Part shown: positions 34,169 to 45,536 of the stretch, piece after piece
Layout: the number at the start of each line of letters is the position of its first letter
Numbering within the stretch: position 1 is the first letter of the stretch
Source of the DNA: Stenotrophomonas maltophilia R551-3
Lineage (GTDB): Bacteria; Pseudomonadota; Gammaproteobacteria; Xanthomonadales; Xanthomonadaceae
DNA length: 64,000 nucleotides
Assembly: GCF_000020665.1 (NCBI RefSeq)
Contig: NC_011071.1
Coordinates: forward strand, 1,230,501 to 1,294,500
Direction of reading: 5' to 3'
Position numbers and translations under genes: made by a program
Notes under the pieces: model-generated
What the model was told of the DNA's origin: nothing
What the model saw: only the letters and a program-made list of their open reading frames with translations
The model's database searches: none

Positions 34169-35386
34169 TTACAGGCGGCCGCTGCGCATCAGTGAGTACA
34201 CCACCAGCGCGATGACCATCAGGTTCATGGCGATGATGCCGGTGCGGCCGTACATCGATTCGAACTTCCAGTTGATGCCGGTTCGTCCGCGCCGCGCCGA
34301 ATCGCGCGCGATCATCGGTGCCATCACCCGCTGCAGCGGCACCAGACACTGGTAGTTGACCACGCCCAGGCCTATCGCCAGCACCGTCAGCTGCGTCCAG
34401 ACCGGCGCCTGCAGCATCACAGCCAGCAGGATCGCCAGGCACCAGAACATGCCGGTGATGATGTTGAGGTACAGGAAGCGGCGCACGTCGCGGCGCTCGG
34501 ACGCCGTTTCGGTGTACGACATCAGGAAACGTCCGCCCAGATAGCTGCCGATCGCTCCACCGACCACGCCGCCGATCACCGCCCCCCAACTTTCGGCCGG
34601 CAGCACGTGCAGTTGGCCCAGCGTGGCAGTCAGCGAGCCCATCGCGGTGCCGCCCGCAGCGCTGGCGCCGCCAAGGCCAAGTTTGCTGCCGCCGATGCCG
34701 ACGCCTGTGCCGAGCAGGATCGCGGCGCTGGCCGTGCCGGGCGCGGCCACCAGTACCATCGATACCACGGCAGTGGCGAACGCTGCGCTCGGCGCGCTGC
34801 TGCGGGCGAATTCACCGAAGCGCTGCAGCAGGCCATCGCGCACCAGCGCGCGGGCGCGCGACAGGCGCTTGCGCACGGCGGCGTCACTCAGCCCGAGCAG
34901 GTCGGCCACCTGCTGCGAGCGCTGCCCTTCGCGGTAGTACAGCAACAGCACTTCGCGGCTGTCGGCCGGCAACGCGGAAATGATGTCCTCGGCGGCGATT
35001 TCCTCTTCCACCCGTTGCAGGCGGTCGGCCGCGCCCGGGGCCGGGTCGGCGGCCATGCCCAGTGCCACTTCGGCCGCCTCGCCGGTCAGTGGCCGGCCGC
35101 GCTGCGCGCGCAGCCAGTCGCGGGCCAGGTTGCGGGTGATCTGCCGCAGCCACGGCAGGAAGCTGGTCGAACTGCGCAGTTGATGCAGCTGCTGCCAGCC
35201 CTTCACGAACGCTTCCTGGGCGATGTCCTCACTGGCCTGGCGGTCGCGGGTAATGGCCAGCGCGATGGCGGTGACCGTGTTCTGGCAGGCCAGAACGATG
35301 CGCCCATAGGCATGCTGGCAGCCGCCAGCGGCCGCAGGCAGTTCGCGTTCCAGGGTCTGGTCGATCGATGCGGCGAAGGTCGTCAT
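34169..35386 (-). CDS. ECF-type sigma factor fused to a C-terminal membrane domain
   Basis: 405 residues from the ATG at 35386 (MTTFAASIDQTLERELP). Residues about 25-100 form sigma region 2 (ITRDRQASEDIAQEAFVKGWQQLHQL, FLPWLRQITRNLARDWLRA). Residues about 135-185 form region 4 (LPADSREVLLLYYREGQRSQQVADLLGLSDAAVRKRLSRARALV). The second half is membrane protein, with about five to six hydrophobic segments including a Gly-rich helix (WGAVIGGVVGGAIGSYLGG) and LYLNIITGMFWCLAILLAVML. No anti-sigma gene is adjacent, so the membrane part may hold the sigma domain inactive. The signal is unknown. Confidence 0.82.
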   Translation of the reverse strand: MTTFAASIDQTLERELPAAAGGCQHAYGRIVLACQNTVTAIALAITRDRQASEDIAQEAFVKGWQQLHQLRSSTSFLPWLRQITRNLARDWLRAQRGRPLTGEAAEVALGMAADPAPGAADRLQRVEEEIAAEDIISALPADSREVLLLYYREGQRSQQVADLLGLSDAAVRKRLSRARALVRDGLLQRFGEFARSSAPSAAFATAVVSMVLVAAPGTASAAILLGTGVGIGGSKLGLGGASAAGGTAMGSLTATLGQLHVLPAESWGAVIGGVVGGAIGSYLGGRFLMSYTETASERRDVRRFLYLNIITGMFWCLAILLAVMLQAPVWTQLTVLAIGLGVVNYQCLVPLQRVMAPMIARDSARRGRTGINWKFESMYGRTGIIAMNLMVIALVVYSLMRSGRL

Positions 35387-35457
35387 GGCGGCGGCTCTCC
35401 TGCTGGGATTGTGTCCCATGACGGAGCTGCGTGCCCAATGTGACCAGCATTCTGCGC

Positions 35458-35586
35458 GGTAGTGCCGGCCGCTGGCCGGCAACCTCATGACAAAAAAGGG
35501 GACGGAGGGGATTAAGTCGTTTGTGCCTCAAACGACTTAATCCCCTCCGTCCCCTTTTGCGGTTGCCGGCCAGCGGCCGGCACTAC
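35458..35586. repeat. Inverted repeat element copy 2 nested between inverted GTAG REPs
   Basis: A GTAG REP (35458-35481) and its reverse complement (about 35563-35586) flank copy 2 of the GGGGACGGAGGGG inverted repeat. The latter has 29-bp perfect arms at 35494-35522 and 35530-35558 and a 7-base loop. The whole 129-base block is close to one large palindrome. It lies between two minus-strand genes. Confidence 0.85.
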
Positions 35587-35593
35587 CCGTGCG

Positions 35594-36103
35594 TTATTTC
35601 GAGGGCTGGATGCGGACCCGGATTTCTTCCTCTTCCGGTGCGGCCTGCGGAGCCGATTGTGTCTGCTGCGGCTGGGCCTGCGGGGCAGGGGCCGGGGCAG
35701 CCGGCGCGGGGGCGCCACGATGGCGCAGGCCGATCACCAGCGCCACGCCGGCGATCACCACCAGCAGGCCGATGCGGATGCGCCAGGCCCAGCCGCGGCC
35801 GCCGCTGGGGGCGGCGACGTCATCGCGGAAAGCGAACTCGGCGGTGGGATGATCGCGGCGGGTTGTGTCGAGCAGGCGCGCGTCGCGCAGGATCTCGCGC
35901 GCCCGCGGCTGATCGTCGGCACGCACGATCCACACCGCCGGGTAGGCGTTGGCGTTGCCCAGTTCGGTATAGCTGAACTGGCCACGGCGACGGGTCTTGT
36001 ACGAGCGCCCATTGGTCACCTTGACCTCGATACCATGCTCGCGCAGGAGCTCGGCGACGCCTTCGACGGTTTCCACGCGCTGGCTGCTGAAAATCTGACG
36101 CAT
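35594..36103 (-). CDS. DUF2007-like protein with one membrane helix
   Basis: 169 residues. The N-terminal 80 (MRQIFSSQRVETVEGVAELLREHGIEVKVTNG then AVWIVRADDQPRAREILRDARLL) resemble the small DUF2007 putative signal-transducing domain. A single helix (RIRIGLLVVIAGVALVIGL) and a Pro/Ala/Gln-rich tail follow. Function is unknown. It lies 4 bases after tesB on the same strand and probably shares its transcript. Confidence 0.65.
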   Translation of the reverse strand: MRQIFSSQRVETVEGVAELLREHGIEVKVTNGRSYKTRRRGQFSYTELGNANAYPAVWIVRADDQPRAREILRDARLLDTTRRDHPTAEFAFRDDVAAPSGGRGWAWRIRIGLLVVIAGVALVIGLRHRGAPAPAAPAPAPQAQPQQTQSAPQAAPEEEEIRVRIQPSK

Positions 36104-36107
36104 CGGA

Positions 36108-37028
36108 TCAATCCTTGGCCGGCACGGCGGCCGCTGCTGCCTGGTCGGGAACGACGCGGATCAGGCCTTCCTGCGCGGTGCTGGCGACGAGTACGCCATT
36201 ACGGGTGAAGAACTGGCCGCGGGCCAGGCCGCGCGAATCCTGCGCGCTGGGGCTGTCCAGCGAGTACAGCAGCCAGTCGTCGGCGCGGAACGGGCGGTGG
36301 AACCAGATCGCGTGGTCCAGCGAGGCCATCTGCACGTGCGGGTGGTAGTAGCTGATGCCGTGCGGGAACGTGGCGGTGCCCAGCAGGTGGAAGTCGGAGG
36401 CATAGGCCAGCAGTGCCTGGTGCAGCTCCGGGGCATCGCCGACCGGCTCGCTCAGGCGCAGCCACACCTGGTGGTAGGGCGGGCGCTTGGGCGGGTTGAG
36501 TTCGTCACGCGGGTAGACGTGGCGGAACTCGAACGGGCCGCCGCGTGACAGCCAGCGCTGCACCTTGATCGGCAGCCGTTCCAGCACTTCAGCCGGCAGC
36601 GGCCGGTTCGGCTCGATGTCTTCCGGCTGCGGCACCTCGGGCATCTTGTGCTGATGCTCGGCACCGGTTTCGGCCTGCTGGAACGAGGCCGCGCAGAAGA
36701 AGATCACCTTGCCGTGCTGGATCGCAGTGACCCGGCGCACCGAGAAGCTGCCGCCGTCGCGGGTGCGGTCGACGTCGTAGACGATCGGGTGGTCGATGTT
36801 GCCGGCGCGCAGGAAGTAGGCGTGCAGCGAGTGCACGTGGCGGCCGTTGTCGACCGTGGCCTGCGCCGCAGCCAGCGCCTGGCCCAGCACCTGGCCGCCG
36901 AACACGTACTTGGTGCCGATGTCGCGGCTCTGCCCGCGGAACAGGTTGTCCTCCAGCCGCTCCAACGTGAGCAGGTCGATCAGCTCGGAGACGACGGGTT
37001 CGGGCGTGTCGTTCAAGGGGGCGGCCAC
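36108..37028 (-). CDS. tesB: Acyl-CoA thioesterase II
   Basis: 306 residues from a GTG at 37028; no in-frame ATG lies near. The double hot-dog TesB fold is clear: RLEDNLFRGQSRDIGTKYVFGGQVLGQALAAAQATV, HSLHAYFLRAGNIDHPIVYDVDRTRDGGSFSVRRVTAIQHGKVIF, then LDHAIWFHRPFRADDWLLYSLDSPSAQDSRGLARGQFF with the catalytic Asp/Thr/Gln region. It hydrolyses medium- to long-chain acyl-CoA in the cytoplasm. The GTG and weak ribosome site suggest modest translation. Confidence 0.94.
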   Translation of the reverse strand: MAAPLNDTPEPVVSELIDLLTLERLEDNLFRGQSRDIGTKYVFGGQVLGQALAAAQATVDNGRHVHSLHAYFLRAGNIDHPIVYDVDRTRDGGSFSVRRVTAIQHGKVIFFCAASFQQAETGAEHQHKMPEVPQPEDIEPNRPLPAEVLERLPIKVQRWLSRGGPFEFRHVYPRDELNPPKRPPYHQVWLRLSEPVGDAPELHQALLAYASDFHLLGTATFPHGISYYHPHVQMASLDHAIWFHRPFRADDWLLYSLDSPSAQDSRGLARGQFFTRNGVLVASTAQEGLIRVVPDQAAAAAVPAKD

Positions 37029-37075
37029 AGCAATGAAGATGCCCCGATTATACCGGTGCAGGCCAGTCCATCATC

Positions 37076-37153
37076 GGTAGTGCCGGCCGCTGGCCGGCAA
37101 CCTCATGATCCTCCTGGGGCACCTGCGGTTGCCGGCCAGCGGCCGGCACTACC
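37076..37153. repeat. Inverted pair of GTAG REP elements
   Basis: GGTAGTGCCGGCCGCTGGCC... at 37076-37099 and its reverse complement at 37130-37153, between the tesB start and the stop of the crotonase gene. It matches the pair at 19991-20068. Confidence 0.85.
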
Positions 37154-37155
37154 GG

Positions 37156-37932
37156 TTACTTGCCCAGCCGGGCGACCAGTGCCTGCAGGGCGTTCTGCGC
37201 ATCCGGGGCGAACCAGGCCTCGACAAAGCGGTCGAGCTGGATCAGGTCCGGCTGCAGCGCCACGTGCAGGTCGGCACGGGCAATCGCGCGGGTCAACAGC
37301 ATCGGCTGGCGCGGTTGCTTGAGCAGGTTCTGCAGCCAGGCCACCGCACGTGCCACCACCAGGTCGCCCTCGGCCAGTTCATCGACCAGGCCGATCTGCA
37401 CGGCCTGTTCGGCCGGCACCAGCGAACCGGTGGTCAGCAGGACGCCGGCGCGGTGCACGCCGACTGCGCGACGCAGCAGGCGCTGGATGCCCTCCGGCGC
37501 GATCAGGCCCACCTGCACTTCGTTCAGGCCGATCGCATACGGGCGCGACGGATCGGCGCTGCGCGCCATCACCCGGTAATCGCAGCACAGGGCCAGCACG
37601 CAGCCACCGGCCGGGGCGTGGCCGGTGATCGCCGCGACCACCGGAATGCGGCTCTCGGCCAGCGTGCGCACGGCGCCAAAGAAGGCGTTCCAGGTGTCCA
37701 ACAACTTGTGCTTGTCATCGCCATGCGAGAGCAGATGCGGCACGTCCATGCCGCCGGTGAAGACACGCTCGCTGCCCGACAGCACGATGCCGTGCGCGTC
37801 TTCGGCCATGGCCAGTTCAATGGCGTGGATCAACTGCCGGCACAGTTCGGTGTCCAGCGCGTTGACCGGCGGCCGCGCCAGGCGCAGTTCGCGGATGGGG
37901 CCATGGTTGATCACCTCGATGAGCGTCGTCAT
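37156..37932 (-). CDS. Enoyl-CoA hydratase/isomerase family protein
   Basis: 258 residues from the ATG at 37932 (MTTLIEVINHGPIRELRLARPPVNALDTEL). Crotonase fold marks are RPPVNALD, GIVLSGSERVFTGGMDV (oxyanion glycine pair), ITGHAPAGGCVLALCCDYRVMA and GLNEVQVGLIAPEG. The usual catalytic glutamates of enoyl-CoA hydratase are not obvious (GHAPAGGC and LNEVQVGL), so isomerase or another crotonase activity is possible. Divergent from the copper chaperone gene with 34 bases between starts. Confidence 0.87.
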   Translation of the reverse strand: MTTLIEVINHGPIRELRLARPPVNALDTELCRQLIHAIELAMAEDAHGIVLSGSERVFTGGMDVPHLLSHGDDKHKLLDTWNAFFGAVRTLAESRIPVVAAITGHAPAGGCVLALCCDYRVMARSADPSRPYAIGLNEVQVGLIAPEGIQRLLRRAVGVHRAGVLLTTGSLVPAEQAVQIGLVDELAEGDLVVARAVAWLQNLLKQPRQPMLLTRAIARADLHVALQPDLIQLDRFVEAWFAPDAQNALQALVARLGK

Positions 37933-37966
37933 GCTGCGGTCTCGTTGCGAAGAAGGAACCTGGGCG

Positions 37967-38413
37967 ATGATAACCAAACCATTCGTTGGCGTACTGTTGG
38001 TTCTGTGTGCGGCCGCAGCATCGGCCTCGGCGGCGGAACCGGCCTGCGTCACGGTGGAGCAGGGCTGGGCGCGGCTGCCGCCGAACCCGGCGATGCCGAT
38101 GACCGCCGGCTACGGCGTGATCCACAACGGCTGCAGCAAGGCGGTGGCGATCACCGGCGCGACCAGCAGCAGCTTCAACGATGTGTCGCTGCACGAAACC
38201 ACGATCGTCGATGGGGTCAGCCGGATGCGCGCGATCGAGCGTCTGCCGCTGGCACCGGGCGCGCGCGCCGAGCTCAAGCCCGGTGGACTGCACCTGATGC
38301 TGATGCAGGGCAAGGGTGCGTTGAAGGAAGGCCAGGTGCTGCCGCTGCGGCTGCAGCTGGAGGGCGGTGGCGAGGCCAGCGCCACACTGACGGTGCGCAA
38401 GGTTGCCCCGTGA
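37967..38413 (+). CDS. Periplasmic copper chaperone PCu(A)C
   Basis: 148 residues from the ATG at 37967, with AAGGA upstream; the longer frame upstream lies antisense to the crotonase gene. Signal peptide MITKPFVGVLLVLCAAAASASAA. The Cu(I) site H-x10-M-x21-H-x-M is exact: His in SLHETTIVDG, Met in SRM, then GGLHLM. PCu(A)C proteins carry Cu(I) to the CuA or CuB centres of cytochrome oxidase, often with Sco. No sco gene is in the window. Confidence 0.93.
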   Translation: MITKPFVGVLLVLCAAAASASAAEPACVTVEQGWARLPPNPAMPMTAGYGVIHNGCSKAVAITGATSSSFNDVSLHETTIVDGVSRMRAIERLPLAPGARAELKPGGLHLMLMQGKGALKEGQVLPLRLQLEGGGEASATLTVRKVAP

Positions 38414-38427
38414 TGCACTGCCCGTTC

Positions 38428-38500
38428 CGCCGGGCATGGCCCGGCGCTACCCAGGCATGGCCACCGGATCATCATCGGTAGCGCCGGGCCATGCCCGGCG
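38428..38500. repeat. Inverted pair of GTAG REP elements (GCCGGGC subtype)
   Basis: Inverted element at 38428-38451 and direct element at 38477-38500, between the convergent PCu(A)C gene and the gene at 38522. Confidence 0.85.
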
Positions 38501-38521
38501 AGCGCGTAGCGGGGTGAGGCT

Positions 38522-39247
38522 TTACGACCAGTCGTACGAGAACAGCACCGTGCGGCTCACCGGCTCGTACAGCATCACGATCGCGTCGGCGCCGGTGGCG
38601 CACCAGTTGTAGCCGGCTACGTCGGCTACGGCGAAGAACTTGTTGCCATCGCGGGTGATGATCACCGTTTCGGCATCGTCCGCAGCGTTGGGATCATCGG
38701 CAGCCTCGGTAAAGCCCAGTTCGAAGGCCGCGGGAATTTCTGCGGTTTCGGTCCAGTTGCCGAAACCGATCGGGCCACCGAGCGTATCCAGATAATCGCG
38801 CTCGCTGGCCTCACCCTTGCCGTAGCGCGAGTAGCAGGCGAGACGACCGTGTGTGGCATGGTAATCGCGGGCCTTGGCGTAGCTCTCGCGCATCTGCACG
38901 ATGTGCTCCTGCGCATCCTTGTCCTGCACCGCATCGCCGATGAAATAACCCTCGTTGCCGAGGAAACGCATCTCGTTGCCAGCGGTCAGCTCGAAGGCGA
39001 TCCAGTTGGTGCCGGTGAACGCGTTGTGGTGTTCTTCAGTGGTCTCGCCGATGCAGCCGTCATACGGCTCGATCGGGCACAGCATCGTCGCCACCTGGCC
39101 GGCCAGTTCCGGGCGCAGCACGCCCAGGTCGATCTTCAGCAGCGGCAGCAGGTGCTGGCCGAGCCAGGATTGGTCGGCAGTGAAGACGTCGGCGGGGAAG
39201 GGGACCATGCCGGGCAGCAGGTCGCGTAGTTCAGTCTGGTGGATCAT
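38522..39247 (-). CDS. Uncharacterised 241-residue protein
   Basis: Not recognised. The frame has Xanthomonadaceae-like codon use and a clean start (MIHQTELRDLLPG). It is acidic and soluble, with no signal peptide or membrane helix. Aromatic- and acid-rich segments (NAFTGTNWIAFELTAGNEMRFLGNEGYF, GGPIGFGNWTETAEIPAAFELGFTEAAD, FFAVADVAGYNWCATGADAIVMLY) give it the look of a small globular immunity-like or YwqG/SMI1-like protein, but I cannot assign it. REP elements flank it on both sides. Confidence 0.7.
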   Translation of the reverse strand: MIHQTELRDLLPGMVPFPADVFTADQSWLGQHLLPLLKIDLGVLRPELAGQVATMLCPIEPYDGCIGETTEEHHNAFTGTNWIAFELTAGNEMRFLGNEGYFIGDAVQDKDAQEHIVQMRESYAKARDYHATHGRLACYSRYGKGEASERDYLDTLGGPIGFGNWTETAEIPAAFELGFTEAADDPNAADDAETVIITRDGNKFFAVADVAGYNWCATGADAIVMLYEPVSRTVLFSYDWS

Positions 39248-39268
39248 GTCAGTCCTTTGAACGGGAAC

Positions 39269-39323
39269 GGTAGCGCCGGGCCATGCCCGGCGGGGCCAAT
39301 GCCGACCAAGGTCGGCATCTACC
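39269..39323. repeat. Two REP elements between the unknown gene and the thioesterase
   Basis: Direct GTAG element 39269-39292 and an inverted GTAGATGCCGACC-type element 39299-39323, only 6 bases apart. Confidence 0.8.
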
Positions 39324-39332
39324 GAGGGCGCG

Positions 39333-39739
39333 TCAGCTCGACGCGTTGCGGATCGCCTCCGGCAGCGGTGCGCTCTTGCCGGTCTGCGTATCCATCCACA
39401 CCACCACCACGTTGCCGTCGGAATACAGCTTCGACTCGTCCTGCTGGTCGACGATGCGGTGGCCGATGGTCACGCTGCTGTTGCCCAGGCGCTCGACGAA
39501 CAGTTCGACCAGGATGTCGTTGGGCCATACGATCGGCAGCCGGTAGTTGACGTTGGTCGCGGCCACCACCGGTGCGATGCGGTCGGTCATCGACACGCCT
39601 TCCACACCCAGCATCCAGCGCACGCGCGCTTCTTCCAGGTAGGAGATGTACTTGGCGTTGTTCACATGGCCCATGCTGTCCATGTCACGCCAGCGCACGC
39701 TGATCGGAACGCGTGCCAGGATCTTGTGCTCGTTGCTCA

Positions 39740-39740
<1 letters not shown>
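39333..39740 (-). CDS. 4HBT-type acyl-CoA thioesterase
   Basis: 135 residues of single hot-dog fold. The catalytic motif is [28 protein letters not shown], with the Asp and the HVNN characteristic of the 4-hydroxybenzoyl-CoA thioesterase/FadM/YbgC type. It hydrolyses acyl-CoA thioesters; chain preference is unknown. The ATG overlaps the uvrA stop by one base (TGATG), so it is co-translated with uvrA. Confidence 0.9.
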
Positions 39741-42730
<2,990 letters not shown>

Positions 42731-42875
42731 GGGGGATCCGGTTGTGGGGGCGTTGGCTGGATGCCGGGCCAGCAGGGAACGGCAATCGGTCAGCCTACCG
42801 AGGTGACCAGATGGGGGCAATGGGCGACAATGCCAGCCCGGAGTCTCACCTGCTGAGACCGCCCGACAGCTTTGT

Positions 42876-42941
42876 GTAGAGCCGAGCCATGCTCGGCTGC
42901 CTGGGCCCCGTGCCGTTCAGCCGAGCATGGCTCGGCTCTAC
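42876..42941. repeat. Inverted pair of GTAG REP elements (GCCGAGC subtype)
   Basis: GTAGAGCCGAGCCATGCTCG... at 42876-42898 and its reverse complement at 42919-42941, between divergent uvrA and rplU. The 350-base gap between the two genes holds this pair and the rplU promoter; nothing else is seen. Confidence 0.82.
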
Positions 42942-42984
42942 AGGGGCGGGGGAAGGGCCGCCCGGGGCCATTCAGGGGGTTGAC

Positions 42985-43014
42985 TTGACCCGCCATGTCC
43001 CCTCTGCGTACAAT
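42985..43014 (+). promoter_or_regulatory. Sigma-70 promoter of rplU
   Basis: TTGACC, an 18-base spacer and TACAAT, about 66 bases upstream of the rplU ATG. A close match to the -35 and -10 consensus in otherwise GC-rich DNA. Confidence 0.75.
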
Positions 43015-43080
43015 TCCGCTCCTGTCCGCCCTCGATGGCGACAGTCCATAGACCACAATAACTACAGAGGAAGTCTGGTC

Positions 43081-43398
43081 ATGTACGCAGTACTGGTCAC
43101 CGGCGGTAAGCAATACCGCGTGGCGCAGGGCGAAAAGCTCCGCATTGAAAAGCTCGAAGTCGAAGTCGGCAGCGAGATCAAGTTCGACAACATCCTGCTG
43201 CTCGGCGACAGCGATGGCATCAAGATCGGCGACGCCCTGAGCGGCGCTGCGGTCACCGCCACCGTCCTGTCCCAGGGTCGTGCTGACAAGGTCCGGATCA
43301 TCAAGTTCCGTCGCCGCAAGCACCACATGAAGCGTCAGGGTCACCGTCAGTACTACACCGAAATCGAGATCACCGGCATTGCCGGTGGCAGCAAGTAA
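43081..43398 (+). CDS. rplU: Ribosomal protein L21
   Basis: 105 residues: [25 protein letters not shown] to [21 protein letters not shown], full-length and typical. Binds 23S rRNA in the large subunit. The start was set at the ATG with AGGAAG upstream; the longer frame includes promoter DNA. First gene of rplU-rpmA, 11 bases before rpmA. Confidence 0.98.
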   Translation: MYAVLVTGGKQYRVAQGEKLRIEKLEVEVGSEIKFDNILLLGDSDGIKIGDALSGAAVTATVLSQGRADKVRIIKFRRRKHHMKRQGHRQYYTEIEITGIAGGSK

Positions 43399-43409
43399 GG
43401 AGATAGGTC

Positions 43410-43673
43410 ATGGCACATAAAAAAGGCGTAGGCTCTTCGCGCAACGGTCGCGACTCCAACCCGAAGTACCTCGGCGTCAAGATCTTCGGCGGCCAGGCCA
43501 TCGAAGCCGGCAACATCATCGTGCGTCAGCGCGGCACCCAGTTCCACCCGGGTTCCGGCGTTGGCCTGGGCCGTGACCACACCCTGTTCGCCCTCGTGGA
43601 CGGCAAGGTGGAGTTCTCGGTCAAGGGCGCCAAGAAGCGTCGCACCGTCAGCGTCGTGTCGGTCGAAGCCTGA
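43410..43673 (+). CDS. rpmA: Ribosomal protein L27
   Basis: 87 residues, [29 protein letters not shown]... with [19 protein letters not shown]27 reaches into the peptidyl transferase centre with its N-terminus. AAGGAGATA precedes the ATG. A terminator follows within 70 bases. Confidence 0.98.
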   Translation: MAHKKGVGSSRNGRDSNPKYLGVKIFGGQAIEAGNIIVRQRGTQFHPGSGVGLGRDHTLFALVDGKVEFSVKGAKKRRTVSVVSVEA

Positions 43674-43676
43674 TAA

Positions 43677-44942
<1,266 letters not shown>

Positions 44943-44962
44943 TGCCGTTGTGGTTCCGCGCG

Positions 44963-44990
44963 AAAAACCCGGCTTCGGCCGGGTTTTTTT
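44963..44990 (+). terminator. Rho-independent terminator of obgE
   Basis: AAAAACCCGGC / GCCGGGTTTTT stem with a TTCG loop and a long T run. Confidence 0.93.
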
Positions 44991-44997
44991 TGTTGTG

Positions 44998-45055
44998 CTA
45001 GTGCCGGCCGCTGGCCGGCAGTTCACTGGGTTGCCGGCCAGCGGCCGGCACTACC
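44998..45055. repeat. Inverted pair of GTAG REP elements
   Basis: Direct element 44998-45020 (head CTAG instead of GTAG) and inverted element 45031-45055, between the terminators of convergent obgE and rpsT. Confidence 0.82.
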
Positions 45056-45096
45056 GGATCGCGCGGACCCGGTGGATCGCCTGGATCGCAGGCAAC

Positions 45097-45120
45097 AAAA
45101 AACCCGGCCGAGGCCGGGCT
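45097..45120 (-). terminator. Terminator of rpsT
   Basis: CCCGGCC / GGCCGGG stem; on the minus strand it is followed by GTTTTTTG. Confidence 0.85.
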
Positions 45121-45164
45121 TTTGTCTGCAGCCCAACCCCGAAGGGCAGGGCGGCAACGCCGGA

Positions 45165-45434
45165 TCAGGCGGCCGCGAGGGCCTTGATGCGGTCGTTCAG
45201 GCGGCTCTTATGGCGAGCAGCCTTGTTCTTGTGGATCAGGCCACGCGCGCTGAAGCGATCCAGGATCGGCTGGGCAACGGCGAAGGCGGCTTGGGCGCCG
45301 GCGGCATCGTTGGCGTCCAGCGCCTTGATCACTTTCTTGACAGCGGTGCGCAGCATCGAGCGCTGAGCCACGTTGCGCGCGTTGCGCACGACGGTCTGCT
45401 TGGCGCGCTTCTTGGCGGACTTGATATTGGCCAC
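45165..45434 (-). CDS. rpsT: Ribosomal protein S20
   Basis: 89 residues: [39 protein letters not shown]..., ending [15 protein letters not shown] standard S20 that binds 16S rRNA early in 30S assembly. Divergent from murJ, with its own consensus-like promoter. Confidence 0.98.
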   Translation of the reverse strand: MANIKSAKKRAKQTVVRNARNVAQRSMLRTAVKKVIKALDANDAAGAQAAFAVAQPILDRFSARGLIHKNKAARHKSRLNDRIKALAAA

Positions 45435-45483
45435 GGTGGTGGTTTCCTGAAAAAATCGGTGTTATGGGAACAGCAAGCTAGCT

Positions 45484-45512
45484 AGTATGATGGCCCGAGA
45501 AATGCACGTCAA
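45484..45512 (-). promoter_or_regulatory. Sigma-70 promoter of rpsT
   Basis: On the minus strand TTGACG, a 17-base spacer and CATACT, about 50 bases upstream of the rpsT ATG. A second TTGACA lies further upstream. Confidence 0.65.
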
Positions 45513-45536
45513 GTCGATTGTCAAGAGGGACGCTGA

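Noticed and set aside
43081..43400. L21 autoregulatory leader RNA upstream of rplU
   Set aside because: The short leader shows no distinct conserved structure that I can recognise; only a promoter is evident.
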